Shown here one piece after another: positions 32,640 through 42,089 of a DNA stretch of 53,608 nt (the stretch's first letter is position 1; each line of letters begins with the position of its first letter). The translations under genes were made by a program, and so were the position numbers. This DNA comes from Bacteroidales bacterium (GTDB taxonomy: Bacteria > Bacteroidota > Bacteroidia > Bacteroidales > ML635J-15): contig JAQUBO010000003.1 of NCBI GenBank assembly GCA_028686735.1, positions 1-53,608 of the forward strand, in the 5' to 3' direction. The notes below the pieces were generated by a model. That model made no database searches and was not told where the DNA came from. It saw only the letters and a program-made list of their open reading frames with translations.

Positions 32640-32713
32640 TCCTCCTTAGCTCAGTTGGTTAGAGCACCTGACTGTTAATCAGGGGGTCCTAGGTTCAAGT
32701 CCTAGAGGGGGAG
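32640..32713 (+). tRNA. tRNA-Asn (anticodon GTT)
   Basis: A full cloverleaf can be drawn. Acceptor TCCTCCT/AGGGGGA has one G-T pair; the D arm is GCTC-AGTTGGTTA-GAGC. The anticodon stem CCTGA/TCAGG has loop CTGTTAA (anticodon GTT at 32674-32676), and the T arm is CTAGG-TTCAAGT-CCTAG. The discriminator base is G; the full CCA is not encoded. Confidence 0.97.
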
Positions 32714-32763
32714 CAGAAACATCAGGGGTTTCAGAACGATAAGTTTTGAGACCCTTTTTTATG

Positions 32764-32831
32764 TTAGCTCCCTTTAATAATCTGGCTTTTACCACAATCT
32801 GACTTTCAAGTTACTCGAAAGCCAATATTTG
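32764..32831. repeat. Interspersed palindromic repeat, copy 1
   Basis: ACCACAATCTGACTTTC then AGTTACTCGAAAGCCAATA forms a short inverted repeat (CTTTCRAGTT..TCGAAAG). The same block with few changes occurs at 43786-43826, and TAATCTGGCTTT-like flanks also match. Confidence 0.75.
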
Positions 32832-32834
32832 GTA

Positions 32835-33566
32835 TTATAAATTACAAACATTCTTAATCATTTTGGCATCTGAGTACTTATACCCAATTTGTCCATTAAG
32901 AATAAAATGCCCCATGCCTGCAAGTTCATTGTTGTAGTAGTAGTTGTCTTGTTCAAAATTACCTGCAGATAAGTGAATTTCTTTTATCCCATTTTGGATA
33001 AAAAAAGCTGCATTATCAAGATTTACCCCTCCACCTGGCATAATAGTTATTTTGTCCCCATATTCATTGTTGAGTTTTACAATTATGTCTTTGCTTAAAT
33101 TTACATTAGCTTTTCCGCCAGATGTAAGCAATGTATTTGCTCCTGTTTTTATTACTTTATCAATTGCACGATTGATGTTTTTACAGTTGTCAAAAGCTCG
33201 GTGAAATGTAAAATCTAAGGGTTTCGATAAGTCAACAAGTAATTTAGTCCTTTCAATATCTACGGTTCCTTCTTTAGTTAAAACTCCAGATACAATACCA
33301 TTAATATCTAGTTGTTTGAATTGTTTGATATCTTCACACATTATTTTAAATTCCTCATCAGAGTAAACAAAGTTTCCTGGACGTGGTCTAATAAGAATAT
33401 TTACTTTAATTTTATTAAACTCTGTAACTTTTTTGGTAAAGCCATACGAGGGTGTTATTCCGCCACATTCTAAAACTGAACAGAGCTCTATTCTTTGTGC
33501 TCCTCCTATAATTGCTTTTTTAACAGATTTAAGCGTATCTGTACATATTTCAACAAGATGTGTCAT
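32835..33566 (-). CDS. cutC: Copper homeostasis protein CutC
   Basis: The 243-aa protein is a TIM barrel with the family signature near the start (LVEICTDTLKSVKKAIIGGAQRIELCSVLECGGITPSYG, split over residues 4-42), followed by VNILIRPRPGNFVYS and DFTFHRAFD. It ends with MPGGGVNLDNA and GIKEIHLSAG. The CutC name is historical; its role in copper handling is uncertain in many bacteria. It is divergent from the GH63-like gene, with 98 bases between them once the latter's signal peptide start is used. Confidence 0.9.
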   Translation of the reverse strand: MTHLVEICTDTLKSVKKAIIGGAQRIELCSVLECGGITPSYGFTKKVTEFNKIKVNILIRPRPGNFVYSDEEFKIMCEDIKQFKQLDINGIVSGVLTKEGTVDIERTKLLVDLSKPLDFTFHRAFDNCKNINRAIDKVIKTGANTLLTSGGKANVNLSKDIIVKLNNEYGDKITIMPGGGVNLDNAAFFIQNGIKEIHLSAGNFEQDNYYYNNELAGMGHFILNGQIGYKYSDAKMIKNVCNL

Positions 33567-33664
33567 TTATTTATCGATTTTTTTGTTTATTGAGCATGTT
33601 GGTACGATTTTTATTTAATTTTGAAAATAATTATCTTAACGAAATTAGTAAATTTTATCATACT

Positions 33665-35467
33665 ATGAAAAACTTGTTTGGAATTATATTATTCGCTTTA
33701 GTAATAAATGTCTCTTATGCACAAATAATGTATAACTATCCTTATCAAATGGAATGCTCTTATTTTCCATCTTATTCGCAAGACTCTGTAACCAATGTTT
33801 TTTCTAATAATGGTTCGTGGTTTGGATTGGGCTTACCAAGCGTAGAAGAGACTAATCGTTTTGGCAAATTTGCTGGTCCATATAGTTTTTATAATGATAA
33901 ATGGATTGGACGTTCTTTAATAAAGTTCAACTTTGGTATAGATGGTATAGGTAAAATACAATATGAGTTCGCAAATGATTTTGAGATTGTTCAGTATCCA
34001 GGCTTATTATATCAAAAATTTGTATTTGATGATTTTTTTATTGAAATAAAAGCAGCCTTTGTTTCCGGAAGAACCTGCTTATTTGAAGCTAAGGCAATTA
34101 ATACATCGGATAAAATACTCCCAATGTCTTGGATGATTAATGGAGATGCCTATGAGGAAATGGGAGAAACAGATAGGTTTACAGATGTTTGGATGTACAA
34201 AATAGATGGCAAAGATGATATATTTTGGTTATTAAGATATAAACTCGACGATGAGATAAATCTCGTTTTTCAAGAAGATGCCTATGAGATTTCATATAAA
34301 AAACCACAATGGATAGAACCTAATGATACTCTCAGTATTGTAACAACTTTGTCGCAATATTTTAAGGGCGATGATAAAAGTGAAGTGGAAATGGTTACAG
34401 AAGCATTAAATAATCCAAAACGTTTTTTTGATAATAATGAGAAAATGTGGACGTTTCTAATATCTAATGTCGTTGCACAAAATGAAATGCATAAAAAGAT
34501 TTCTGTTAAGGCATTGCAAACATTATTGATGAATTTAAGAAGTCTTATACCTGACTTTAAAAGCTACTTTTTTGTTGAAAGAAATGGACTCAATAATGAA
34601 TATATAAATGTTGATGAGAACTGGTTTTATGCTTCTTCAATGATTAGATATGATATTAGTTTGGCAACGCATGCATTGGTTTCGGCAATGTCAAATTTAA
34701 ATCAGGATAATTCCTTAAATACGATTGTTCCAGTATTAAACCATGTCGATAATATTCCGATTATTAGTGAAAAACCAATGGCTGCATGGACTGCATGGAA
34801 TATAGTCTCTATTAAATCTGACACGAATATTATGAAAGTCATTTATCCTTTAATTAAAGCAAATCATGAATTTTGGTATAGTCATCGAGATGATAATAAT
34901 AATTTCTGGTGTGAAGATAATTTAGGAGTCGAGCGCGTTGATGTAAATGCAATGCTGTTTTCAGAGAAATATTGTCTTAAGAAAATCGCAGAACGTTTAG
35001 GATATCTGGATGATGTGAAAATGTATAAAGAGCAGATGGATTCTATTAAACTTGCCTTTAACCATTATTTTTTTGATATCCAGCAATCAGAATATGTTAA
35101 TATAAATATTAAGAGCGGCCAAAAAATTGCAGCAGATGATGTAATTGGTTATGCCTTGTGGGCTGGTTTGGCATCACTTGATATAGCGGACTTTTATTCT
35201 CAAAAGTTAAATATGGTAGTCAATAATGGTGCATACAAATCAAAGTTTGAGTCTGGAGATTTTGATATCGAATATTACTATTTTTTAATTTCGGGGCTAA
35301 ACCTATATAAATATGAAACCGTAGCCGATAATTTGTTGAATATACTTCTCGAAACGGTACTGGACGACTCTAAAAATAAGCCATTGCCTTCGTATGGTAA
35401 AGGTAAGTTGAATAATGATAGCTCATCGTTGACGGCTGCTGTTTTATTATTGCTGCTAAACTATTAG
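33665..35467 (+). CDS. Secreted GH63-like (alpha/alpha)6 glycoside hydrolase
   Basis: This 600-aa protein starts at ATG 33665, where MKNLFGIILFALVINVSYA is a signal peptide; an upstream frame to 33560 is judged spurious. The C-terminal part has (alpha/alpha)6-barrel motifs: NKWIGRSL in an N-terminal beta region, then KPMAAWTAWNIV, YSHRDDNNNFW, VERVDVNAMLFSEKYCLKKIAERLG, YALWAGLASLDI. These resemble the GH63/MGH1-like family. The substrate is unknown, and no PUL-type SusCD pair is in the window. It ends at a bidirectional terminator. Confidence 0.65.
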   Translation: MKNLFGIILFALVINVSYAQIMYNYPYQMECSYFPSYSQDSVTNVFSNNGSWFGLGLPSVEETNRFGKFAGPYSFYNDKWIGRSLIKFNFGIDGIGKIQYEFANDFEIVQYPGLLYQKFVFDDFFIEIKAAFVSGRTCLFEAKAINTSDKILPMSWMINGDAYEEMGETDRFTDVWMYKIDGKDDIFWLLRYKLDDEINLVFQEDAYEISYKKPQWIEPNDTLSIVTTLSQYFKGDDKSEVEMVTEALNNPKRFFDNNEKMWTFLISNVVAQNEMHKKISVKALQTLLMNLRSLIPDFKSYFFVERNGLNNEYINVDENWFYASSMIRYDISLATHALVSAMSNLNQDNSLNTIVPVLNHVDNIPIISEKPMAAWTAWNIVSIKSDTNIMKVIYPLIKANHEFWYSHRDDNNNFWCEDNLGVERVDVNAMLFSEKYCLKKIAERLGYLDDVKMYKEQMDSIKLAFNHYFFDIQQSEYVNINIKSGQKIAADDVIGYALWAGLASLDIADFYSQKLNMVVNNGAYKSKFESGDFDIEYYYFLISGLNLYKYETVADNLLNILLETVLDDSKNKPLPSYGKGKLNNDSSSLTAAVLLLLLNY

Positions 35468-35476
35468 CATAGAAAT

Positions 35477-35508
35477 AAAAAAAGCGATAAAATTTTATCG
35501 CTTTTTTT
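35477..35508. terminator. Bidirectional intrinsic terminator between GH63-like and ppiD-like genes
   Basis: The palindrome AAAAAAAGCGATAAAA and its complement (35477-35508) carries A7 and T7 flanks and serves both convergent genes. Confidence 0.9.
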
Positions 35509-35536
35509 AATTGTATCTATACAGAGTCTATTATTT

Positions 35537-37639
35537 TTAAAAATACCTTGCTCTATTGTCTTCAATTTCAGCTTTCTTTTCCATAGCTTCAAATAATCTG
35601 TAAACCTGTGAAGCTTGATTTCTCATTACACTAAGTTTTTCTTGAGTGAAATCAGTCTTTTCGGGAGCAACAGTTTTATTGATAACTTTAATAACAAAAA
35701 CTCCATTATTACCTTTAATAGGTTTTGAAATTTGGTTTGGCTCAATAATGCTTACAACTGCATTAACTTTTGGTTCAATACCTAATCCAGGTAAAGAAAA
35801 TGATGAAAAGCTAACGTTTGTTATCGTATCAAGAGTCTTTCCGTATTTACTGTTGATAGCACCTAAATCCATTTTTGACGATATGTCTTTATTAAGTTCT
35901 GCTATTATTATTTCAGCTTTTTTATCCTTAACAATAATTGGTTCAATGATATCCTTAACATTTTCTAGTGGAGCAACACCTTTTTCTCTTACTGCAGATA
36001 CTTTTACAACAATGTATTTGTCAATAAAATGAAAAACTGTTGAGACATCACCAAGTTTTGTTTCTTCATTGTAAACCCAACGAATTATATCACGTGCATT
36101 TTCAATTCCAGGTAATTTGTTGTCGAGTTCACTAAGTTTGTCAGCTACTCTTTTTGTTAGGTTATCTTCTATTATAGCAGCATCGAATTCTTTGCTAGTG
36201 CTGTTGTTTGCACTAAAATTACTAGCTTTTGAAAAATAATAGTTGCTTGTTCTATCAGAGAACCTAATTTCTTTGCCAACTGTTGCTAATTTTATTTTTC
36301 TGCTATAATCACTTTGATCTTCAATTTTAACGATATGTACACCGAACTGAGATTCGACAATGCTAATATCATCAGTTTTACCAGTAAAACAAGCTTCATT
36401 AAATTCTGGAACCATCATTCCGTCGGTAAACCAGCCTAAATTTCCTCCTTGTTGCTGCGATCCACTATCTTCGGAGTTCATAAATGCTAAAATCGCAAAA
36501 TCTTCTCCATCTTCTGCTAAAGTTTTTAAACTATCGGCTTTTTCGTAGCATTGCTCAAGTGTAAGAGTGTCGTTAGGTATGATTAAAATATGGCTAGCAT
36601 TAACAGAATCGGGACGTTGAGCAACTTCTACAATTCTTGTAAAGTAGTACATATTGTTTGATTGTATAATGTCAGAAGTTGCTCCAATTTCGTTATTAAA
36701 AAACTCGGGGTTTAGACCATTAGGAAGTTCTGTTTGTGGGATAAATCTTTGTTGCATAACTACTTCACTGTATCTTGAAGCATAATCAGCATGTCCTTTT
36801 TCTAAAGCATTAAATTCAGCGTATAAGTCTTCTATATCTTCCTTTATTGTTGCAGTATCTTCTGCCGAAGGAATTACGTCAAAAACGACATATTCGATAT
36901 CACGACTTTTATTCTCTTCTATAAACATATATTGGTGTTCGTCATAGTATGCTTTATAGTCGGCATCAGTGATTTTTATGCTTTCGTCAGGGATTTCTTT
37001 GTATCCTCTAAAAGCATATTCAAAATCGACCATATTGTTTTTATCTTGATAATCAATTTTTGCAAAAGCAGTAGGAGTATAAAATCCTTTTGCTACCATA
37101 GTGTTGTATTTTGTTCTAATATGGTCTCGTTTAATTACAACTTTCCAGTAATCTGCAATAATTTGATATCCTGGATCCTCTCCCGAACGCTCAAAAAATG
37201 ATCTGATACTGGCAGTGTCAATTTGTCCAGTTTGTGGATCTGTAAAGTTTTGCGTAATAATATTGTGAATGTTAGACCCAAATAGTAAGTTATCTAACTC
37301 TTCATCACTAACTGATAAACCAACCTCATCGTAAGCAGGCTCTAGTAAGTGTTTTTGTAGAATATCATTCCATGCTTGCTCTCTGATGCTGTTGTCTTCT
37401 TCAGTGTCTAAGCTTGATTTACGTTGAGCTACTAAAAGAAATTCACGATGTTGATTATAAAATTCTTGAAATTCAGAGTGTTCAATTTTTTCTCCGTTTA
37501 TTTTTGCAATATTTGTTTCATTTTTTGCAAACAACTGTTGAAAAGTTGAGGGGTCAACTATAAATAGGAAAAGAGCGACTCCCACAAAAATAATAACAAG
37601 AACACCTCCTTTGTTTCTAATCTTTTGTAATACTGCCAT
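35537..37639 (-). CDS. PpiD/SurA-like periplasmic peptidyl-prolyl isomerase
   Basis: This 700-aa protein has an N-terminal transmembrane anchor (about 10-30), a SurA-N-like helical region and one parvulin domain (about 345-450: ASHILI ... GSQQQGGNLGWFTDGMMVPEFNEACF ... FGVHIVKI). The C-terminal part is helical. It belongs to the PpiD family that helps proteins fold after translocation. It is divergent from coaX, an arrangement I recall in Bacteroidota. The start (ATG 37639) follows a 255-base gap with no second gene. Confidence 0.85.
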   Translation of the reverse strand: MAVLQKIRNKGGVLVIIFVGVALFLFIVDPSTFQQLFAKNETNIAKINGEKIEHSEFQEFYNQHREFLLVAQRKSSLDTEEDNSIREQAWNDILQKHLLEPAYDEVGLSVSDEELDNLLFGSNIHNIITQNFTDPQTGQIDTASIRSFFERSGEDPGYQIIADYWKVVIKRDHIRTKYNTMVAKGFYTPTAFAKIDYQDKNNMVDFEYAFRGYKEIPDESIKITDADYKAYYDEHQYMFIEENKSRDIEYVVFDVIPSAEDTATIKEDIEDLYAEFNALEKGHADYASRYSEVVMQQRFIPQTELPNGLNPEFFNNEIGATSDIIQSNNMYYFTRIVEVAQRPDSVNASHILIIPNDTLTLEQCYEKADSLKTLAEDGEDFAILAFMNSEDSGSQQQGGNLGWFTDGMMVPEFNEACFTGKTDDISIVESQFGVHIVKIEDQSDYSRKIKLATVGKEIRFSDRTSNYYFSKASNFSANNSTSKEFDAAIIEDNLTKRVADKLSELDNKLPGIENARDIIRWVYNEETKLGDVSTVFHFIDKYIVVKVSAVREKGVAPLENVKDIIEPIIVKDKKAEIIIAELNKDISSKMDLGAINSKYGKTLDTITNVSFSSFSLPGLGIEPKVNAVVSIIEPNQISKPIKGNNGVFVIKVINKTVAPEKTDFTQEKLSVMRNQASQVYRLFEAMEKKAEIEDNRARYF

Positions 37640-37936
37640 TACTTTATGCTTTTAAAATTATTAGTTAATTCTTTTTGAATTTTAGGCTGCGAAGATAACA
37701 AATAAATATTATTTATAAACAATCATATTAAAATATTTGACCTTTTTGACTTTTTATTTTGTAAATCAGCTAAAAAATATTGAAATATTGTAAATTTAAG
37801 GCTTAGATTAAACCAATAGTTTTTAATCTATCCTTAGCTTTGTGCGTTTTTTGATAGTCATTATTTTTTTTAGTCTGTAAATAAACTATGTAAATTGGTA
37901 ATATTGTTTTATTTTTGCGTCGAATCGTATTTAGTG

Positions 37937-38668
37937 ATGGCAAATTTAATAATTGACTTAGGAAATACAAGGATAAAAGTATTCGTTTTTGATGAACCGG
38001 ATATTGTATATTCATCAATAGTTAATGATTATGAGAAATTGTGGGCTGAGAATACTTACCTTGTGGATAAGTATAATATAAAAAATGCAATTATTTCTTC
38101 TGTACGTGATGATGATAAGGAGATTATTTCAAAAATAGAAAATACTGTTAATCTTGTGCAGATGAGTACCAGTCTTAAATTACCAGTTAACATATTGTAT
38201 GAAACTCCTCATACACTTGGGCAGGATAGACTTGCTGCGGTGTGCGGAGCTTCTGTGTTATATCCTTGTAATAATGTGTTAGTAATTGATCTTGGAACTG
38301 CCATAACTTATGATATACTTATTAATAATAATGATTACTTGGGAGGAACAATTTCTTTAGGTATTGGCACAAGATTTAAAGCCTTGCATAATTTTACTGG
38401 AAAACTTCCGTTATTAAATATTAACACAAATCTAAATGGCGTTTATGGTAAAACAACTAATGAGGCTGTTATACTGGGTGTGCAAAATGGTATAATGAAC
38501 GAAGTTAAAGGAGTGATTGCTGCTTATAATAAGGAATTTGAGGATTTATTTGTAGTTTTTACTGGTGGAGAGAGCTTTTTCTTTGATAATTTAATAAAAA
38601 ATCGCATTTTTGCTGAACCAAATATTGCAATGTTTGGATTAAATAAAATTTTAAAACTAAATGTATAA
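37937..38668 (+). CDS. coaX: Type III pantothenate kinase
   Basis: The 243-aa protein begins MANLIIDLGNTRIKVFVFDE, the phosphate-1 motif of the ASKHA fold. It also has TPHTLGQDRLAAVCGA and NVLVIDLGTAITYDI (phosphate 2), then VFTGGESFFF near the end. It makes 4-phosphopantothenate for CoA. An upstream in-frame start at 37895 is disfavoured. A possible -7 box (TATTTTTG) lies a short way upstream, with no good -33. It overlaps the next gene by 8 bases and heads the envelope operon. Confidence 0.93.
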   Translation: MANLIIDLGNTRIKVFVFDEPDIVYSSIVNDYEKLWAENTYLVDKYNIKNAIISSVRDDDKEIISKIENTVNLVQMSTSLKLPVNILYETPHTLGQDRLAAVCGASVLYPCNNVLVIDLGTAITYDILINNNDYLGGTISLGIGTRFKALHNFTGKLPLLNINTNLNGVYGKTTNEAVILGVQNGIMNEVKGVIAAYNKEFEDLFVVFTGGESFFFDNLIKNRIFAEPNIAMFGLNKILKLNV

Positions 38669-39941
38669 AAAATTAACAAGTATATTATTTCTAGTGAGTA
38701 TCGGAGTTGCTGTTTTTGCTCAAGGTAGAGTGGGGTCTCCTTATACTCGTAATGGTGTTGGGGATGCAACTCGTTCTACTTTAACGAGAGGTAATTCAAT
38801 GGGAGGCTTATCTTATACTTTGCCTTATGCCAATGGTATAAATTATGCTAATCCAGCTCAGATTGGAGAAATTGACTCGCTTACTTTTATTTTGGATTTT
38901 GGATTAAATGGTGGAGCTAGAGCGTTTAGCCAAACAAATCCTGAGTACTCTCAATTAAAAACCGATTTTCATTTGTCGCATATTAATTTTGGATTTGCGG
39001 TTACAAAGTGGTGGAAAGCTGCTGCTGGATTATTGCCTTTTAGTGATGTAGGATACTCTATTAGCTCGAATGATATTTCTTTAGGAGTTGATAAAAATTA
39101 TTTGTTTGCTGGAGATGGAGGGGTTAATAAAGTGTTTTTTACTAATGCGTTTAATCCGTTTAATAATTTTTACTTCGGTATAACTGCATCTTACTTGTTT
39201 GGTAAGATTTATCAATCTTCTGGGCTCGTGTTTAATGATGATACTGGTGCATATTTAAATGTTTTTGAACAAAATACCATTCAAATTCATGATTTTAGCT
39301 TTGATGCAGGTCTAAAGTATGTATATAATATTAATGAAACAAATTCACTTTCTTTTGGAGCTGTGTATGGTTTAAATTCCGACCTGGCGGCTGTTCGTAC
39401 GCGAATTGTATATCATACATTGTCAAATAGTTCGGCTATAGTAGATACTGTTTTTCGTGCTGATGATCAAGAAGGCTTGATTAGTTTGCCGCAAAGCATA
39501 GGTCTTGGGTTAGGATATCAGTATAATAATAAATTATATCTTGGATTTGATTATACTATGCAGTCTTGGGAAAACGCAGAGTTTTTTGGACAAATTGATA
39601 ATCTCAGTAATTCGAGTTTTATGTCGCTTGGACTAGAGTATATACCTAGTGGTGATCGTGGAAGTATCTTTAGTTATTGGAAAGGTGTTGCTTATAGGGG
39701 AGGGGTTCACTATAATCAAAATTACTTTAATCTTGAAAATGGAGAAACACCTATAAACGACTTTGGCATAAGTTTTGGTTTAGGATTACCAATGAAACGG
39801 TCTAAGACATCTTTTAATATTTCGCTAGAATATGGGCAAAGAGGAACACTCGAAAATAATTTGATTAAAGAAAATTATGCTATACTCGGAATTAGTTTCA
39901 ATCTTGCCGAAATTTGGTTTGTGAAAAGTAAATTTGATTAG
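38661..39941 (+). CDS. Outer membrane beta-barrel protein
   Basis: This 426-aa protein has a signal peptide (MYKKLTSILFLVSIGVAVFAQ). The mature protein is strand-rich with Gly/aromatic alternation (RVGSPYTRNGVGDATRST ... SMGGLSYTLP ... NPAQIGEIDSLTFILDFG). It resembles FadL/PorV-type barrels of Bacteroidota and ends in a C-terminal aromatic-like FVKSKFD. A specific family is not recognised. The gene overlaps coaX by 8 bases and precedes a TPR protein. Confidence 0.65.
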   Translation: MYKKLTSILFLVSIGVAVFAQGRVGSPYTRNGVGDATRSTLTRGNSMGGLSYTLPYANGINYANPAQIGEIDSLTFILDFGLNGGARAFSQTNPEYSQLKTDFHLSHINFGFAVTKWWKAAAGLLPFSDVGYSISSNDISLGVDKNYLFAGDGGVNKVFFTNAFNPFNNFYFGITASYLFGKIYQSSGLVFNDDTGAYLNVFEQNTIQIHDFSFDAGLKYVYNINETNSLSFGAVYGLNSDLAAVRTRIVYHTLSNSSAIVDTVFRADDQEGLISLPQSIGLGLGYQYNNKLYLGFDYTMQSWENAEFFGQIDNLSNSSFMSLGLEYIPSGDRGSIFSYWKGVAYRGGVHYNQNYFNLENGETPINDFGISFGLGLPMKRSKTSFNISLEYGQRGTLENNLIKENYAILGISFNLAEIWFVKSKFD

Positions 39942-39969
39942 ATATTATATTAAAATAAATTAAAGAGTT

Positions 39970-41307
39970 ATGAAAATTAAAGTTTTTTTACCAATATTAT
40001 TCGTTGGACTTATGATGAGCAGTCTTTTAAATGCTCAAGATGTAAGTAAATATGGAGAAGATCCCGAAACTTGTGCAGTGAAGTTATCAACTTATACAGA
40101 GTTCTTTAGACAAAAAAATATCAAGGATGCAATGGATTCTTGGAGATGGTGCTTTATTAATTGTCCCGAAGCTACTAAAAATATTTATATACACGGTACT
40201 ACAATTGTTGAGTACTTTATTGATAATGCAACTGAAGATTCTGTTAGAGAAGCTTATGTCGATACTTTAATGATGGTATATGATAATAGAATTAAGTATT
40301 TTGACCAAGAAGGTGTTGTGCTTGGGCGTAAAGGACTTGCTATATTAAAATATCGTGCAAATGATATGCAAGGAGCTTATGAAACATTTGAAAGATCTTT
40401 TGAGTTACTTGGAAATGGAACCGAATATTTTGCATTGAAATATTATATGAATACTGCCTCAGTTTTATTTGGTAGCGAAGCCTTGGCAAAAGAAAAGATT
40501 GTTGAAATATTCTCAAAAGTGTCAAGTGCAATAAATTATCAAATCGAAAATGAGACTAATGAAAAAAAGAAAGAAAGATATATAGCTACTGCCGAAGAGA
40601 TTAAACAATTATTTGTAAATTCTGGTGCTGCTGATTGTACTGCAATTATTAATGTGTTTGAACCACAGTTTGAGGCAAATCCACAAGATGTAGAACTTGC
40701 TAAAGAAATTGTTGCATTACTCGAAAGTGGAAAGGGTGATGAATGTAAACTTTCTGATTTATATATGAATGCTGCTGTATTAGTTTATAGTAAAGAAAAA
40801 ACATCTTCTGCTGCTCATTCAATTGCTCAAGGCTATTTTAAAAGAAATGATATGCAAAATGCCGAAAAATACTACAACGAAGCTATTGATCTTGAGCAAG
40901 ATAATACTAAAAAAGCAGATATGTATTATGAATTAGGATTGCTTTATTATAACTTAGGTAAGAATTATCCAGCAGCACGATCTGCAGCACGATCTGCATT
41001 AAATGTTGACCCAAATTATGCAAAAGCTTATATGTTAATTGGAAAAATATATGCTGCTACTGGTGGATGTGGTGAAACTGCTTTTGAAAAGAAATCCATT
41101 AATTGGCTAATTGTAGATCAATTTATAAAAGCTAAAAATGTAACTGATGATGAGGAAATTCTAAAAGATGCAAACGAACTTATTGGAAGATACTCATCGC
41201 GTTATCCAAGTCTGGAAGAAGTGTTTTGGTTAAACTTAAGCGAAGGACAAACAGTTACTATAGGTTGTTGGATAAACGAAACTACGACTATCAGATGTAA
41301 TAAATAA
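39970..41307 (+). CDS. TPR-repeat periplasmic protein
   Basis: The 445-aa protein has a signal peptide (MKIKVFLPILFVGLMMSSLLNAQ) and TPR-like helices along its length, e.g. AYETFERSFELLGNG, AIAQGYFKRNDMQNAEKYYNEAIDLE, YYELGLLYYNLGKNYPAARSAARSALNVDPNYAKAY. The final part (about 410-445) is a short cysteine-containing tail. It is probably a scaffold in the outer-membrane or LPS-export module encoded around it. It shares its last base with the first base of lptC. Confidence 0.8.
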   Translation: MKIKVFLPILFVGLMMSSLLNAQDVSKYGEDPETCAVKLSTYTEFFRQKNIKDAMDSWRWCFINCPEATKNIYIHGTTIVEYFIDNATEDSVREAYVDTLMMVYDNRIKYFDQEGVVLGRKGLAILKYRANDMQGAYETFERSFELLGNGTEYFALKYYMNTASVLFGSEALAKEKIVEIFSKVSSAINYQIENETNEKKKERYIATAEEIKQLFVNSGAADCTAIINVFEPQFEANPQDVELAKEIVALLESGKGDECKLSDLYMNAAVLVYSKEKTSSAAHSIAQGYFKRNDMQNAEKYYNEAIDLEQDNTKKADMYYELGLLYYNLGKNYPAARSAARSALNVDPNYAKAYMLIGKIYAATGGCGETAFEKKSINWLIVDQFIKAKNVTDDEEILKDANELIGRYSSRYPSLEEVFWLNLSEGQTVTIGCWINETTTIRCNK

Positions 41308-41876
41308 TGTTGCAAAAAATCAATATACAATGTATGATGAATGTCGTGCTGGTTTTTATAATCGGTACGACATTCTTTTCTTGCAAAAATGATATTGAAC
41401 AGGTTAATAAACTTACTGTATCAAATGATAGGCCCTCTTTTCAGGTTATTGACTTGGAAACAAGTGTTAGCGACTCGGGGCAAATTAAAGTGAAAATATT
41501 CGCACCAGAACTGATAAGATACGAAAGGGTTGAGGTACAGTATGATGAATACCCAAAAGGCCTTAATGTGGAGTTTTATAACTCACTTATGGACATTACT
41601 GGTACCCTTAGATGTAATTATGCAAGATATCTTATTAAAGATGAAATTTGGGAAGCTAAATCGGATGTGGAAGTAAATAATAACGCTGAGGAAGAGAGAA
41701 TAAATACAGAGTTGCTTTACTGGGATATGAAAAAAGAAATTATATATTCTGATAAGTTTGTACGAATTACAACTGCCGAAGAAATATTATTTGGTGAAGG
41801 GTTTGAGTCAAATCAGGATTTCTCAAAATGGAAAATTTTAAAACCAACAGGAACAATAAACGTAAATGAAAAATAA
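41307..41876 (+). CDS. lptC: LPS export protein LptC
   Basis: This 189-aa protein has an N-terminal hydrophobic segment with a lipobox-like FFSC. It then follows the LptC pattern (DTSVSDSGQIKVKIFAPELIRYE-type) with ISDTGTLRCNYARY-like strands of the OstA fold, ending in KSDVEVNN. It would receive LPS from LptB2FG at the inner membrane and pass it to LptA. It overlaps the next gene by 11 bases, in an operon with a TPR protein. Confidence 0.85.
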   Translation: MLQKINIQCMMNVVLVFIIGTTFFSCKNDIEQVNKLTVSNDRPSFQVIDLETSVSDSGQIKVKIFAPELIRYERVEVQYDEYPKGLNVEFYNSLMDITGTLRCNYARYLIKDEIWEAKSDVEVNNNAEEERINTELLYWDMKKEIIYSDKFVRITTAEEILFGEGFESNQDFSKWKILKPTGTINVNEK

Positions 41877-42075
41877 AAGAAACTTTTTTGTAATTATTGA
41901 ATATGCATGGATATTAATGGCAATATTCTGCTTGGCTATGGGGATTTATTATAATATTAAAATTGGTATTGGTAAAGCATGGATGATATACTTGCTTGGT
42001 GTTATAAGTATGGGGATGTTTGCTGTGAGACGTATGCAAAGAAAAAATAACGAAAAAAGACATAAAAGAAAATAG
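41866..42075 (+). CDS. Small membrane protein (69 aa)
   Basis: Two transmembrane helices (about residues 9-27 and 34-53) are followed by a strongly basic tail (RRMQRKNNEKRHKRK). The start lies inside lptC, and the stop is 14 bases before the GldE-like start. This position between lptC and the CBS protein recurs, as I recall, in Bacteroidota. Function unknown. Confidence 0.7.
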   Translation: MKNKRNFFVIIEYAWILMAIFCLAMGIYYNIKIGIGKAWMIYLLGVISMGMFAVRRMQRKNNEKRHKRK

Positions 42076-42089
42076 TAATAGTAATAGTA

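Noticed and set aside
33560-33664. Upstream start for the GH63-like protein
   Set aside because: The 35 extra residues precede a clear signal peptide at 33665, and overlap the start of cutC on the other strand.
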